A stretch of DNA of 64,000 bases from Odontocerum albicorne. Its lineage: Eukaryota; Arthropoda; Insecta; Trichoptera; Odontoceridae. Both the position numbers and the translations under genes were made by a program. The notes under the pieces are model-generated. The model searched no databases, had not been told where the DNA came from, and saw only the letters and a program-made list of their open reading frames with translations. This document shows positions 11,612-25,000 of the stretch, one piece after another. Position 1 is the first letter of the stretch, and the number at the start of each line of letters is the position of its first letter. The stretch is from positions 13,554,127 through 13,618,126 of the forward strand of contig OX463852.1 of NCBI GenBank assembly GCA_949825065.1. Direction: 5' to 3'.

Positions 11612-13045
11612 TTATGTCTCATAAGAATCATTTCGCGGCAATTCTATTCGTATTTCGTTAAGGCTCTCATGCCTTGTCCTATTTGTAGGGGCTGTACCTT
11701 CGGAAATACTTGGTGGGTAGTGCGGACGACGGGGGCGAGGGCTCGGCGTATTTGGTCCCCATAATGACAGCCTTCTGTTAGTTCCTCCTAACGCTCTGCG
11801 TCTATTGAAATCCACCGGTGTATATGGTGGAGGCATCAACAAAGATCCTCGTCTATCTCGAGAAACACTGCCAGCAACGAGAGGTGTTAGCGTTGGAGTA
11901 AACGTAGGGCTGTTTCCAGACATAGGATGTAGCGAGAAACGTCGCCGAGCTACGGCAGGAGGCAATGATGATGCTGGCGTGACGATTGATTGCCTTCTTC
12001 CTCCAACAGCTGGTCCAGCCGAAAGAATTGAGAAGCGGCGATCTTGAGAAGCTTTGGTGACTTCTGCCAAAAATTGAGTCGATCCTCTCGGCGGAGTAAG
12101 GCTGGCAGTACCCATTTTTCTTCGTGGTGGTTCATGAGCAGAGTTAGAATGTAAAGCTTCCAAAGCTCGAATCAAATCAGCAACCGTGGTTTGTTCTAGA
12201 ATATCGGCACTTTCTGATGGAAGTGAAATACGACTCGGCCTGCCACTTCGCGTTTTATTTAGATACCTTTGTTGAGATGGAAGAGGAGCCATACTTATTC
12301 TTCCTCGAGTTGTTTTCTTTAAGTACTCGGCTGGAGACATTTCACTACCCGGTTGAGGCATTATTTTGTCTTTTTCGAGTTCTGCCGCTCTTATATCATC
12401 TCGCCGTTTGAACGGATTTAGTTTTGACAAAATAGATTTGGGAGCACTAGTATCGGATCTTGGTATACTTTGCCTTGAAAAAGTGGGAACACAGGGCACA
12501 GATAACTTCCCAACCCTGCGTACTTTCTTTAGTTGTTCTCTAATTTTTTCGGTAGATGATGTAGCAGTCCATGTCAAATCACCGTTTGAATCGACTTTTT
12601 CTTGTGCAGAAACTGGAACCTTGATTTCACTTACGGCCCGTTTCCTCGGGAAAGTTGGTGGATTAGCTGAGATTCTCTCACCACCAATGCTCCATCCAGA
12701 TCCTGTTCGTTCACTAGCTAGAATTTCGTCATCACTGAAACAGTGGAATCCATCTTCTTCGTGAATTGTGTCGTCATCTCGGATGCTGCCGAGGGCATCT
12801 ACTACTCTGGCGAGAAGCTCAGCAGGCTGCACTTGGGAACTAACTTCGAAGGTTCTTGTGCGGTCTATGGCGAGCAAGTCTGTATCAGATTGCACGCGTT
12901 GAAGTTGTGGTTTCTTCATTGGGTAAACTTCTGAGTTGGCACGGCGTCTGTACATTTTGGGAGATTCATCTTGGGTAAAGCTCAACGAAGGACAGCTAGA
13001 ACTGCGGTGAACGCGAGGAACTGGTATTTCGTCGTGGTACACAGG
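11612..13045 (-). CDS. Ork1: K2P channel exon 6 (long cytosolic C-terminal tail)
   Basis: The real exon starts at 13045 after TTTTTACAG (PVYHDEIPVP..); the open frame upstream of that is intron. It encodes 477 residues of Ser-, Arg- and Pro-rich, probably disordered tail ending RNDSYET. Conserved islands are SSSCPSLSF, SDTDLLAIDRTRTFE, LLARVVDAL and HCFSDDEILASE. At least eight basophilic kinase-type sites occur, for example RRANS, KRAVS, RGRIS, RRFS, RRQS, RRRFS, RRGS and RRLS. Opposite-strand ORFs over this exon are shadows. Confidence 0.93.
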   Translation of the reverse strand, partial: PVYHDEIPVPRVHRSSSCPSLSFTQDESPKMYRRRANSEVYPMKKPQLQRVQSDTDLLAIDRTRTFEVSSQVQPAELLARVVDALGSIRDDDTIHEEDGFHCFSDDEILASERTGSGWSIGGERISANPPTFPRKRAVSEIKVPVSAQEKVDSNGDLTWTATSSTEKIREQLKKVRRVGKLSVPCVPTFSRQSIPRSDTSAPKSILSKLNPFKRRDDIRAAELEKDKIMPQPGSEMSPAEYLKKTTRGRISMAPLPSQQRYLNKTRSGRPSRISLPSESADILEQTTVADLIRALEALHSNSAHEPPRRKMGTASLTPPRGSTQFLAEVTKASQDRRFSILSAGPAVGGRRQSIVTPASSLPPAVARRRFSLHPMSGNSPTFTPTLTPLVAGSVSRDRRGSLLMPPPYTPVDFNRRRALGGTNRRLSLWGPNTPSPRPRRPHYPPSISEGTAPTNRTRHESLNEIRIELPRNDSYET

Positions 13046-16000
13046 CTGTAAAAATATTAAGCATTTATTGATAGTATAACAGCTGATTATAGTTAGTTTT
13101 AATAGGAAAACGTCAATGAGGGGGACAAACAATATACATACATTCACACAAAGCGGAGTCAAGATTAGCTAAAATGAGGATTAACGACAGAGAAATGTAA
13201 TTATTAATGATGAATATGAGCTAAAAAGTGATGTGTTAAGTTGAATGAAAAAGAGCACATTTAGGTGGTTTGGTGACTGACTGAACAAATTTATAATGGA
13301 AACTTGAGTGTGAGTCTTTCTTTATAGACGACGTCTGAGAAAAGTATGGTTGAACAAAAATAATCTTTTTTCGAAAGAAGGAAATACGAGTATATACTTT
13401 TATATGTGTAAGTGAAGCGAAGGGTCTACAACCAGTGTATTATCCCAGTACTTACGTATGGTTGCGAGACATGGACGCTCACAGTAAAGAACACACAAAA
13501 GCTCCAGACCGCACAAAGGGGTATGGAGAAATGCATGTTGGGATATACTAAAAGAGACCGTAAATGAAACACCTGGATTCGCAATATAACAAAGGTAGAA
13601 GACGTTATAAAGGTGTGCAAAAGAATGAAGTGGCAATGGGCAGGACACGTAGCCAGAATATCAGACTCCCGATGGACATCTGAAATAATCCAATGGTACC
13701 CAAGAGGCATAAAAAGGCCCAGAAGAAGACCGAAGGTACGCTGGATAGATGAAATCAGGAAGCATGGCATCAACAAGCAAAAAACCGAACTATTTAGATT
13801 CAACTTGGGGAGATCTTCATCCAGCAGTGGATCAGCCCTGGTTGACAATGATGATGATGATGATGATACCTATAAGTAGTAAGAGAAGCAGAAGGATATG
13901 TATAAATATGGAGGAGGCGAAGGGAGTACGTCGTGATAGGAATGATTGACACTTTGTCCTCTCAACCTAACATAATTGAAAAATGGCGTGATGGTATCTT
14001 TGTATGTACTCGTAGTTGATAATTAAGAATATATTGACTATCTAGAAAAAGATATTTGAATAGGTATGCCCTAAAGATAAGTTTGTTAACATATATTATA
14101 CAATTGATTTCATTGTAACTTTTGTTTAGCTTTATCTTTAATTTAATCTCACCTTAAATCGCATCATATAAACTTCATTCAGTATCCTTCTGAGATAACT
14201 GACATCTTTTGTAACGCCGTGCCAAATCTTGGATTGTGTTTCTTTAAGGTGAGTGGCAAGTTTGTGCTCCAGCTCTAAGACTCTCGGGGATCTAAGTCCT
14301 TGGGTCAGGAATCCGATGACCATTACCAAATATCCCAGACCAAAGGTTATCCAAAATATTAGAAAGGCTTCGTAGATTTTGAAGTATATGCCAAAGCCAC
14401 GATCTCGAACAGCTGAAAACAATAATGTTGTATTATATTTCACTTTCGTTATATAAAGCACCACATGGAAGGTTTCTTATTATGTTGTACTATTTTCCAA
14501 CCAATCTGAAATTTGTTAAACATGCCTTTAGTGAAAACCCCTTATTTTAAACATATGTAACCAACTAGGCTTACCAACTTTGTTGAGATGGTAAGCCTAG
14601 TTGGTTAATTTAAGTTAGACAATAATATTATATATGAAGGTCACCTATACTCGTATAATATTATTCATTATAAATATAAGATTATTTGAATTTCAAGTTT
14701 ATACTCGTGCGTACCAAACTGTAAAGTACTGCATAAGTTGATATCCATGACTGCTGTACAAAGTATAGTTAAACAATAACAGTTAAGGCAATAAAAAAAA
14801 TGTTAAGCAAGGAAGGGATTATGATGTGAATGTATCAGAGTAAGATATGTGACTTTTCTAAAATAAATAGAATAAGCAACTAAAATACAAAATTAATTAA
14901 ATCACAAAAAAAAACAAAATGAAAACTTAAAAAAAGTATATTTTATGAAGATTTTTAGTTACACATTAAATGTAGACTTATATACGTGGTGCAACTTGGA
15001 TTATCGAATCAATAAATACTTCTTAAACACAATATGCAGTAGGAAAGAATAAATTATTCCAAAATTTTACTATGGAATAAAAACTATACCTGCAACATAG
15101 TCTCCGAATCCTATAGTAGTGAGCGTTACAAAGGCATAGTAGACCGCCAGGGTGTAGTCCCAGTCCTCGAAGATGACGAAAAGACAGGCCGGCATGAAGA
15201 TGAAGAACAGGAACCCGGGAACTAGGTACATGGTGATCTGACCCACAAAACCAAAGCGTCGTATTTGGTAGTCTATATTGGAACCCGAAGATGGGTTTTT
15301 CTCTTTGTATTTGCTGTATAGACGTCGGAACTAAAAGTAACCAATATTTTAACATGAGTGTTACTTAAGCAATAAAAAAGTTGAACAATAAAAAACAATA
15401 AAGATGTTGATTTTTTTAAATATTTTATGGAGTATTTATTCTATTATGACTAGCTGTACCCGGCGTATTATATACTCTTCTCGCGGATATTTAAGGTACA
15501 ACAAATGAAAATTACACAGTTTCAGGATGGTGAACAATATGACATAATGTAATAATTATATGTACTTTTACTGTACCTCTTCATACATATTAAATCTAAT
15601 GAAATTATTTATTTCTTAGTAAAAATACTTATCTCAAAAATAAATAAAGTATTATTTTATTCAATATAATCTATACCTAAAAAGTCATGATGAAAAAAAA
15701 AAATTACCTACCCCTCAAGAATTAAATTAGGATAATTTATATTAATGGCATATTGTGAAAAATCGTAGTCACAATTTGAAAAGATTTACAAAAATTCATT
15801 ATTCTGGAAGAATGTAATATATTGACGGAAGCAGAGCTTATCTTTAGTATGTTTGTGGTTTGAATGTGTCATATAGGGTTTTGGCATAAACATGTTTATG
15901 CCGAAACCCTATATGACACATTCCTATGATAATAAATCAAACACAAGTATCTTACATATAACGATATTTAACAATACCATACATTCAGAATTTATTTATG

Positions 16001-19000
16001 AACATCAACAGTAAATTAACATTTTGACAAAGGCACCACAAACTATACGTATATCCAAACAATCTCCAAATAATATTAATAAATAAAAAACAAACACGAT
16101 TCATAAATCATTTCAATACCTATATGGATCAAAGACGTAGGGAGAAATTACACAATTAACTAAAATCACTAACAATAATAATATGTAGATCGGTACTACA
16201 GTCACGAATAATTTATGTATAACGAATTAAATAGTGTAATATGAGAAGTAGGACTTTGAAGTAGGAGCATTATATGTTATTTTGTCCAAATCTGGGTCTT
16301 CCATAAATACGAATATCATGTGCACTTGCAATGTTGGATAGTCCTCGATTATTTGAAGCATTTGTCCATAAGACTCAGTAAATTGATCGACTTGTCACAG
16401 CACCTTATCCAGTTGTTGCAGTACTCGTATTTCAGGTTTAAGTTCTTTGTTTAATGAATTATCAAATTATTTTGTTGTACTTTAGCAGAATCAAAAATAT
16501 AAAGTAATCCATAACTCGGCTGTATTTTTCCATTTGTGAGACTATATTATGAATTTGTCTCTGAATTTTAAACAAAGTGTGCCTTTTCCTGGCATATGTT
16601 GTTCGAAAATTTTCAAAAAACTTTCTTGAATGAATATCTATACCAATTAATGCAAAAGTAATTTTATCTTATTTGTGTCTACAGTTGTTCTCGCTTCGTG
16701 TATCATCTGTAAGCAGTTTTTGTAACGATTTGGGGAACTTAGGTTTAGGGTAACTTTTCCATTGTGGCAGCATTTAGAAAAATTATACGATGAGTTAATT
16801 TCTTCTATCTAATATCTTGAATTAAAGTCTCGCTTTGAATAATATCTACTCGTAGTCTCCTTAATCCACTCCTTCAACTTTGATGGAAATGTTGCAACAG
16901 CATCTTCATTGGCAGATGCAGTCACTCGAAAAAAAAATCTCATTGACTTTCTTCCAACGACGACTTAAACAGTGTTACATATCTCTTCAATAACAAAATG
17001 TGTTTCTCCATAGATCCTATTTTGTTGTTCTATCCCATATTCCTTCTCCTTTTCCATTATTGGCGCCCTGCACAAAGTCAGCGAGTCTCGTCGACTGTCC
17101 TATTTGTAGACATGTAATAATCGCTTGCTTTTGCCACAACCGATGCTATCGGAAAACAGCCATCGTGGAAAATATCAATGTCGAAATAAATATTTTATTG
17201 ACGTAAAAGCGATTGCGAAATGAATGATAAAAATATAATATAATCTACTGGTATCAGATTAACCTTACCATTGTAGCAAAGTAGCCTCCCAGATTAGCAA
17301 AGAGAATACCATTCATGGGCACACCGAAGAGGGCGTAAAATATCATTATAATTCTACCCATGGAAGTGGTGGGCGCTAAATTTCCATAACCTGAAACGCA
17401 AATAATTTAATATTATAAATAATTTTCTTAACAGTTTAAGGCTCGATCAAAACCATGACTACCTTTCCCAGTGCTCAAATTGTTTTTGGAAGAAAATTGA
17501 TTTTTGTGATGTATTTATTTATAAGTATAAAACTATAATACAATATCTAAGTATTTTTTTAGAAAATTGCAAGAAGACTATTTGTTTAAAATACTTTAAT
17601 AATTTAATCAAGCATGATATTCCTGCCAACATTCTCCTCCTTATCATGATATTCCTGCCAACATTCTCCTGTTTATCATAATGCTTCTTTGCAAATCTAG
17701 CTCATGTTAACAAGTTTGAGAACGTTTGTTATTGATTTAAACAGTTTTTAAGGTCTTTTGTTTACATATTTTCGACGAATTCGTAATTCTCTCCATCATG
17801 TCGTTGGGTCGCAAAGTTCAGTTTATCTAAGCTTTGTTGTACCGACAATCGTTACACGAGGTATACAATAACTTGTGTTAAGCGCCTGTTTTCAGTGTTC
17901 ATATTTACTGCAAAGCAATGACTGGTTGCCAATACATCAGGCGTTTATCATTTAAAAGTTATGCACGATCATTACGTTTTTTCATAAGAATTGGGCATAT
18001 TTTTGATATACCAAAATACAAAAAAGAGTATCAGATCCAGATTATTGAATATATTTTTTGTTCAAAAATAAATTTATTTCCATTAAAAATTCATAGTATA
18101 TTAAACTGTTTAGAGGTATGTTTGGGTTCTTTATTTGATATATTTTAATATTTCATAAAAAAAATTACAAATTTTACATTTAAAAAATCTTATTTTGATT
18201 TTTTTAATGTAAAATATCTTTTTAAATCCTAAACTAAATATTATTCAACTTTAAAAACTAAAATAAGCAATGTTTTAAATCAACCACATCCTTTATAAAC
18301 CTTTGATAAATATCATCTGTCATTTAATCAATTTGTGCTAGAATTGAAAAATCATTAGTCTAAAATAACTAGATTACAATAACTAGACTAAAATAACCAT
18401 TCACCGTGATATATCCAGACATTACGAGCCTTGATTATTAAAAAAACACCATTTTGCAGATAATAAGTGTTCATCTATCTCAAAGCTACGAGTATAACAC
18501 ATTTTAATCAAAACACCTGATGAAAAATTCAGGATAGGACGTAAATCGTGTGTCGTAAAAATACAATATTTCGTAAAAAAACAAAGTACATATGATACAT
18601 ACACACGTTTTGCTGCTGGGTTAGGCAGAAAGGACAGAGCGCCAGAATTTCCCACCTTGACATATATTTTGCCTATTTCATACCCATACGCCTACTTATA
18701 CCACTACTATGATTTATCTTATTTCTTACATTTCCTTCTTTCAAAATATAATTCCCTTCATCCAACAATACTTTCCATGGTATTACTGTAGTACGCTATC
18801 CACTCATATTTACACTATATATTCGTTTTCTTAGTTTTTTTTTCATTCATTCGTTCTACATGCTCAAAGTATTTCAGTGCCCTTTATTCTACTCAACAGA
18901 AACTTTAAGTTCACATTTTAATCACTTCATTATGTATTCTATCATACACTGTCACCCCATGTATCCTTCTGGTGCATGCATTTGCATAAGATTTATACAC

Positions 19001-22000
19001 TTTCACGTTTTATTCCCATAGATCAAAGTTGGTACTTTAAATACTGTTGTGGACTATCATCTTAGCAGATTTTGATACTGTCTGGTTCAATTATATGTAT
19101 ATGTTTTAGTACCACATTGACTTTGCTTCCTTTCGTTGCAAAAACAAAATAACATTTTGTAAGTGTTTTTCTTGAAAATTTGCTTACCAACAGTACTGAT
19201 GACCGTATACGAGAAGAAGAAGGCGTGATAGAAATCCCAGATAGGTATCACTCCGTCCTCGATGGTCTCATTCAACAGCATGGGCAGACCACAGAACTCA
19301 GTCAGTTTCGATAGCATGTCTTCTTGAGCGTCGCGGTTGGTGGGACGGTAGTTCTTGTAGATAAGTTCTGCAATGATAGTAAACAAAGATATGCAATTAT
19401 AAAACAAATGTTTTATATAAGGAATAGTATTGCTTTTCAAAAATACATATATTTAAACCATGTAACCATGTTACAAGTTGAATTTCGTACAAATATACGA
19501 GTATGTCAGGGTGGGAGATTTTTTCTATCAAATTGTCTCCTAAATGACTTCAGCTCAAACTAATGCCATTTAAACATGGCAACATCAGTGGCTTAGTTGG
19601 TAAAACACCTCGCTTCCAGCCCGGGTATTGCGGTTTAGATTCTCGTTGTTACTCTTTTTTTTTAGTTTTGGTCTGGTTTTCACTTAAGGTATCTTTAAAC
19701 AAAAACAAAAATAAATCTTTCCGGTTGGTTGAAAGATATTGCCATATGCTAACAAACTCACCTAGTTTTATTGTATACAACGTAAGCATATAACAATGGA
19801 CTTTTTTAATCCATACGATTCACATTTTTGACTGTTTCAATAAATTTTTTTATTGCATAAAAAATGTACGATATTAATTTGAGATTGGCAGTAACCAGTG
19901 GAAAGTAATAAGTGGAAGTGAAAAATAATAAAGACAGTGGGAAAAATAAATACCTATAAGTGCTTTACAAAAATGGACTATTATTCGGAAAATTATATAC
20001 ATAATATTTTTAAACTAAATAGCGTACCGTGTTTTAAAGCCTTAATAGTGCTATGTATATCATGTTAAATATTCGTTTATTTTTATTCAAGGTTTTTGTA
20101 GAGATTAAAAACAACAAAAGTGGAAATTTTGATGTCCTAAAATATATAATCCCAATCTACGTTAAGAATACACTAACCCCTCTCATTCTATTGGCGCTTT
20201 CAGTTACTTGTGATCAACCCCGGACTGAAAATATTAACTGAAAACAATCAGAAATAAACGCGTATTAAGCAGTCAGTTAAAATAAAAGGGACATTTAATT
20301 TGTGGGTAGAATACAATAATCGAAACTGTGTTGCGATTGACAGGCATTATTGAGCCAATACAAAAACTTCAACAAAGGATCCCCTGATACAAGTTACATC
20401 AAACCATTTATTACAAGTAATGGTGGGTTCCACAAATTCAGGAATAGGTTTGGGCTGAATTTTTTTTGAGAGACTTCGTCTGCCGATGAAGCACTAGCTA
20501 TCATATTTCCAGTACAATTGCTGAAGTTGATTAAATATATTGTATCCAAACTTAGACTAAAATTCAGAGGAAAGTAGAATAATTTATTTTTATTTTTAGA
20601 CGTAGTTGTTAATCTCTTACTGTGCCTAATTCATGAATTAAACATTATCATGGCTATGTATAGAAAAAAAACATAGTATAAGATATATTGGGTTTAATAC
20701 TATTCGTAGTTTCAGACATCCAGTGGGGGTCTAGGAATATATTCCCCGCAGATAATAGGGGACTTCTATATAGTTTATTTGTAGTTTTTTATAATAACGG
20801 TAGCATGAATACAGCATTATTTTTATTACACCAAAATGGCCTATGATTTTGTCACTTTACTCCTTATAAACACATTCTTTAGTTTAAAATGAATTAACAA
20901 AGTCATCATCTGCAATATTTCCCATTTCTAAGTTAAGTCGTAACATAATAAAACGTGATAATTAATAAGGCAACACATAATAAAACAAACAAGATCTGTC
21001 AAATTGACTGAAAATCAATCAATGTTTATTGGAGGGGACGTTCAAAGAACCAGGCAATACATTAAATGATTATTTAGCAGACATAATCAATATATTGCGT
21101 ACATATTTTAAATAAGTGCTAGTGCTAAGAAAATATATTGAATATACTCGTACATCAAATATTCTCGTATTTATGACAAGTGATGCATCAGACAGAACCA
21201 AATAATTAGTATGCTACTTGAAGCTGCCATTCGTGTGGACATAAGATCGATGCAACACGTGGCCATAGATTTATGATAATTAGAGAGTTCATGCAAATCA
21301 ACAATCAAATTTGTCACTCTCAAATTGTATCACGTGAAACAAACTGAGCAGAGTTTATGACAGAATGAAGGACTTGCAGCAAATTGGACAGGTGATTAAA
21401 ACACCTCTTCGAAGTAAAAAAAACAGCATTATGAAACAAACCGAAATATTGACAATATTTTTAATATATAAATAATAATAATAAAATGCCACTTTTTATA
21501 GCGTCGTTTAGAGGTCAGATTCTCCTCAATGGCGCAATATTTTTAATCTGTCTAATTATTGACAGATTAAAAATATTACGAAATAAATATATAAACGTTG
21601 ATTGTAAGGATAGGAAGGAACCAGCTACGGTCATTATATTAGGTGATTCCCCGTATCTGTAAATGTTTAGAAAAAACATGTTTGGTAAGAAAACTGCAGA
21701 AAATTTACCAAGGGAAGACAAGCTACAAAGAAACCTTTGTAGATCTTCCGATATCTGATAGTAACACATTAGGTGTAGTGTATTTGTGTAATTTTCATAT
21801 TGGATGAAATGAAAGTATAATTAATTAATTATATTTAGTCATATTTATCTTCTACGCCACTGTCAAGTCCGGATCTTCTAGGATTCGCTTCAACGTTTAG
21901 CTTAGTTTAGTCGAGGGAATTTAATTCAAAGCACGGTTGTATTAGGCACGTTCATAGGCCTTACAGGGAACAAGCATTGTCACTCGTATTGTTAGCGAGC

Positions 22001-25000
22001 TCTAAACAAAACACAATGCCCTTTTCTGTTTACAACTTCCTATTGTGGTCAGTTGTTAGTTATCTTTGACCTCTTTCCATGAATTACACAAGGGTTCAAC
22101 ATAACCTTTTGTTTATCTGGGAATTTATTTAATTTGTCTTTTTTTTCTTCATTAATTATAATTATATTAATTAATAGGTCGTGAGGTTACAGTAATAAAA
22201 AAGTAACGAAAATAGTCGTGACCTACCTATCAACTTCGCGAGATTTAATCCATAATCCACATGTTTAAAAAGGATAACTTATAACTAAACGTTTATTAAT
22301 ATGAGAAGAGTTTACTTCACTAAAAAATATTACGGAAAAGAAACCTTATACATAACATATATGTTAAATAAGATACATTTATTTAGAGTTGCCATATCTA
22401 CATATTAAAAAGGATCACTAATTGACCGCGTTGACAAGTGCATGCGCGTAATGAGATTTGTAAACAGCGCATGCCATATTGTAAGTTACGGAGATTTGAA
22501 AACATCGCATGCCATTTTGTAAGTTACGGAGATAGCAGCGTTCGACTTGTTGGCCATCTCTGATATATTAGATTAAGAAACATAACGGTGCTTCAAAACC
22601 TTCTTGACAATAATATGTTTATATAGATTTGAAGAGCAAATAATCACATATATTAAATTTAATTCTTTGAAAAGTTGATTAAAATGTCACATGTTTCAGA
22701 TAAAATCTGTCATTGAAGTCGAGAGCTTGCTCAAGTCATTATTTAAAAACATTATTGATCTTGAATCCAAGAACAGATTGAAGTCCGTGAGAATGATATA
22801 AAATGGCGTCATTACTATGACCTTGCACTAGAAATCAATCAAGCGAATTGTGTCTCCATGTAAGTTTTCATTTTCTACAAAAACAATGTTTGCATAATTT
22901 CATACGTTCGGGCTGTCATCCAATTTTTGCTTCAAGGAAGGTTAATCGTGAGTCACAGCAAGGGCACTTTTTATGCAAATATTTGCCTACCTGATACATT
23001 GACTAATGGTTTACTAACATACATGCAATCACGCCGTTTCCTTGCTAGGACAGACAAAGAGGATACAGTGTCAGACTTTCCCATCTTAACACACCTATTT
23101 TGCATCTTCTGCATTCATTTGACAAGCTCATTAATTTGATCCAACCATACTTTCCTTGGTCTTCCTTAACTACGCCTTCCAATCACATTTGCATTGTATA
23201 TTTGTTTTGTTAATCTTTCTTCATTCATTCATTCCACATGACCAAACTATCTCAGTGTGTTTCTTAATCTTACTCAACAAATCAACCTTAAGTTCACATA
23301 AACTTCTAATCACTTCATTTCGTATTCTGTTATACACTGTCACATTACGTATTCTTCTAATGCCACGCATTTCTACAAAAAAATTTCACCTCGTCTCAGT
23401 ATCTTTCCACATACACTTTTCACTCCCATACATCAATGTTGGTACCAAAATACTGTTGTGGTCTATCATCTTATTCTGGTTCGAGTATATAAGTTTTAGT
23501 TCCCCATTAACTTTGTTTCCTATCGTTACACGTTGGTATATTTAAGAAGCTAAATATATAGAATATTTTAGTCCTATATTGCGCAATGGTTTGTATTTAT
23601 TCTTTATCAAAGATTTGGACTTTGGCCTTGTGGAACTCCACATTAGAATATTTTAAACTACATTACTTCCTAATTACTTTAATCCCCGCTACACGTGGTT
23701 TACCTCCTATAGGATAGAAGGTTGAAACACGTGTTACGGGGTTTAATGTAATTAGTGGAATACCAAAGGAATTTATTGTTAAATATTGTATTTATTCTCT
23801 TAATTTTTGAGAGTGGAATTATTTATATTCGGGGTATCCGGATTCCTGTGACTTCGATCATATATACCCTTTCATAAAGAGGGAAAAAATCAAGCCGGTG
23901 TGTCCGTTCGTCTCACTTCGATGTGCCATCGGATTCAGTAAAGCGGTGTAGCCGTTGAGTTTGCTGGTGTGCAACGGTTCACTCACTTAAAAAAAACAAG
24001 CTCCATGCACAGCTTAGTTTTCCAACTCAATTGACGTTGGAATGGCGAGGGAATCCTCGACTGAGACCCAGCATCGATCAACGAACGATCGAGTAATACC
24101 ATAAAAATGTGGAATACTATTTTGAGGTTGGTTTCGACCGTGAATAAAATAAAAAAATGTTATAGTTCTCTGTAAAATGATTAGATTTTTGGAAAAATTA
24201 CACGCAATTTTTAAGTTTTATCTAGCAGCAACAAGTTAACTCATAACACTAAATATTCAATATCCATTATTTATGATTAAAGAGACGGGTATTTATAAAA
24301 AACGAGAAAGATTTAGTTTATACGGCGGCTTACTTAAATTACTTCAATAATATAATCGTTATTAATGTATAAATTGTTCATTTGTACATATAAAAATCAT
24401 TTTGATTATTAATTATGCTATCAGCATCACCCCTACGCGGAGTTTGTTCAGTTATCTCCGAGTAACCTAAGGCAACCGATCTCCTGGTGGCAACTCTTCC
24501 AAGAGCTCTATCCTGTAGTCAAATGTTTTTTTCTTTCTTTCAATTCTAGAGCACAAACTATGTTTGGGGAATTGGCCTTCACAGGAACTCTTCTGGAGCC
24601 AATACATTCGCAAGATCATCCAAAAATCTCAAGGTTTTGTATCATCTTATGTCAGAAACTAATGGTAGATAATAAACTTCTCATATATAAAACGATCATA
24701 AAACCCATAATAAGATGCGCCGCTCCCATTTGTCGTACAGGAGCACCTACACATCTTCAGATACCACAAAGCAAAGCACTTCGTATGACGGTCGGAGCTC
24801 TTTGGTATGTACCTAACACTAGACTACACAACAGCATTAGGCTTCCGTTAGTCAGAGATTTTATTGCTATACTGATCAAATGGTTTTATATTTCTCTTTC
24901 AAATCATTTAATTCCTCTCACTGACACACTCGCCCTTAATATTAAATTCTAGCCCACGATCCACAAAATGTCAAACCACATTCTGTGGGGGTGGGAGTTC

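Noticed and set aside
11805..12934. + strand ORFs of 60-132 codons
   Set aside because: They lie opposite the last exon of the K2P channel, whose - strand frame is supported by motifs and splice sites. They are shadows.
13613..13879. + strand ORF ending in poly-Asp as a host gene
   Set aside because: It is the C-terminal end of an RTE-like LINE. The poly-Asp is the (GAT)n tail of the element.
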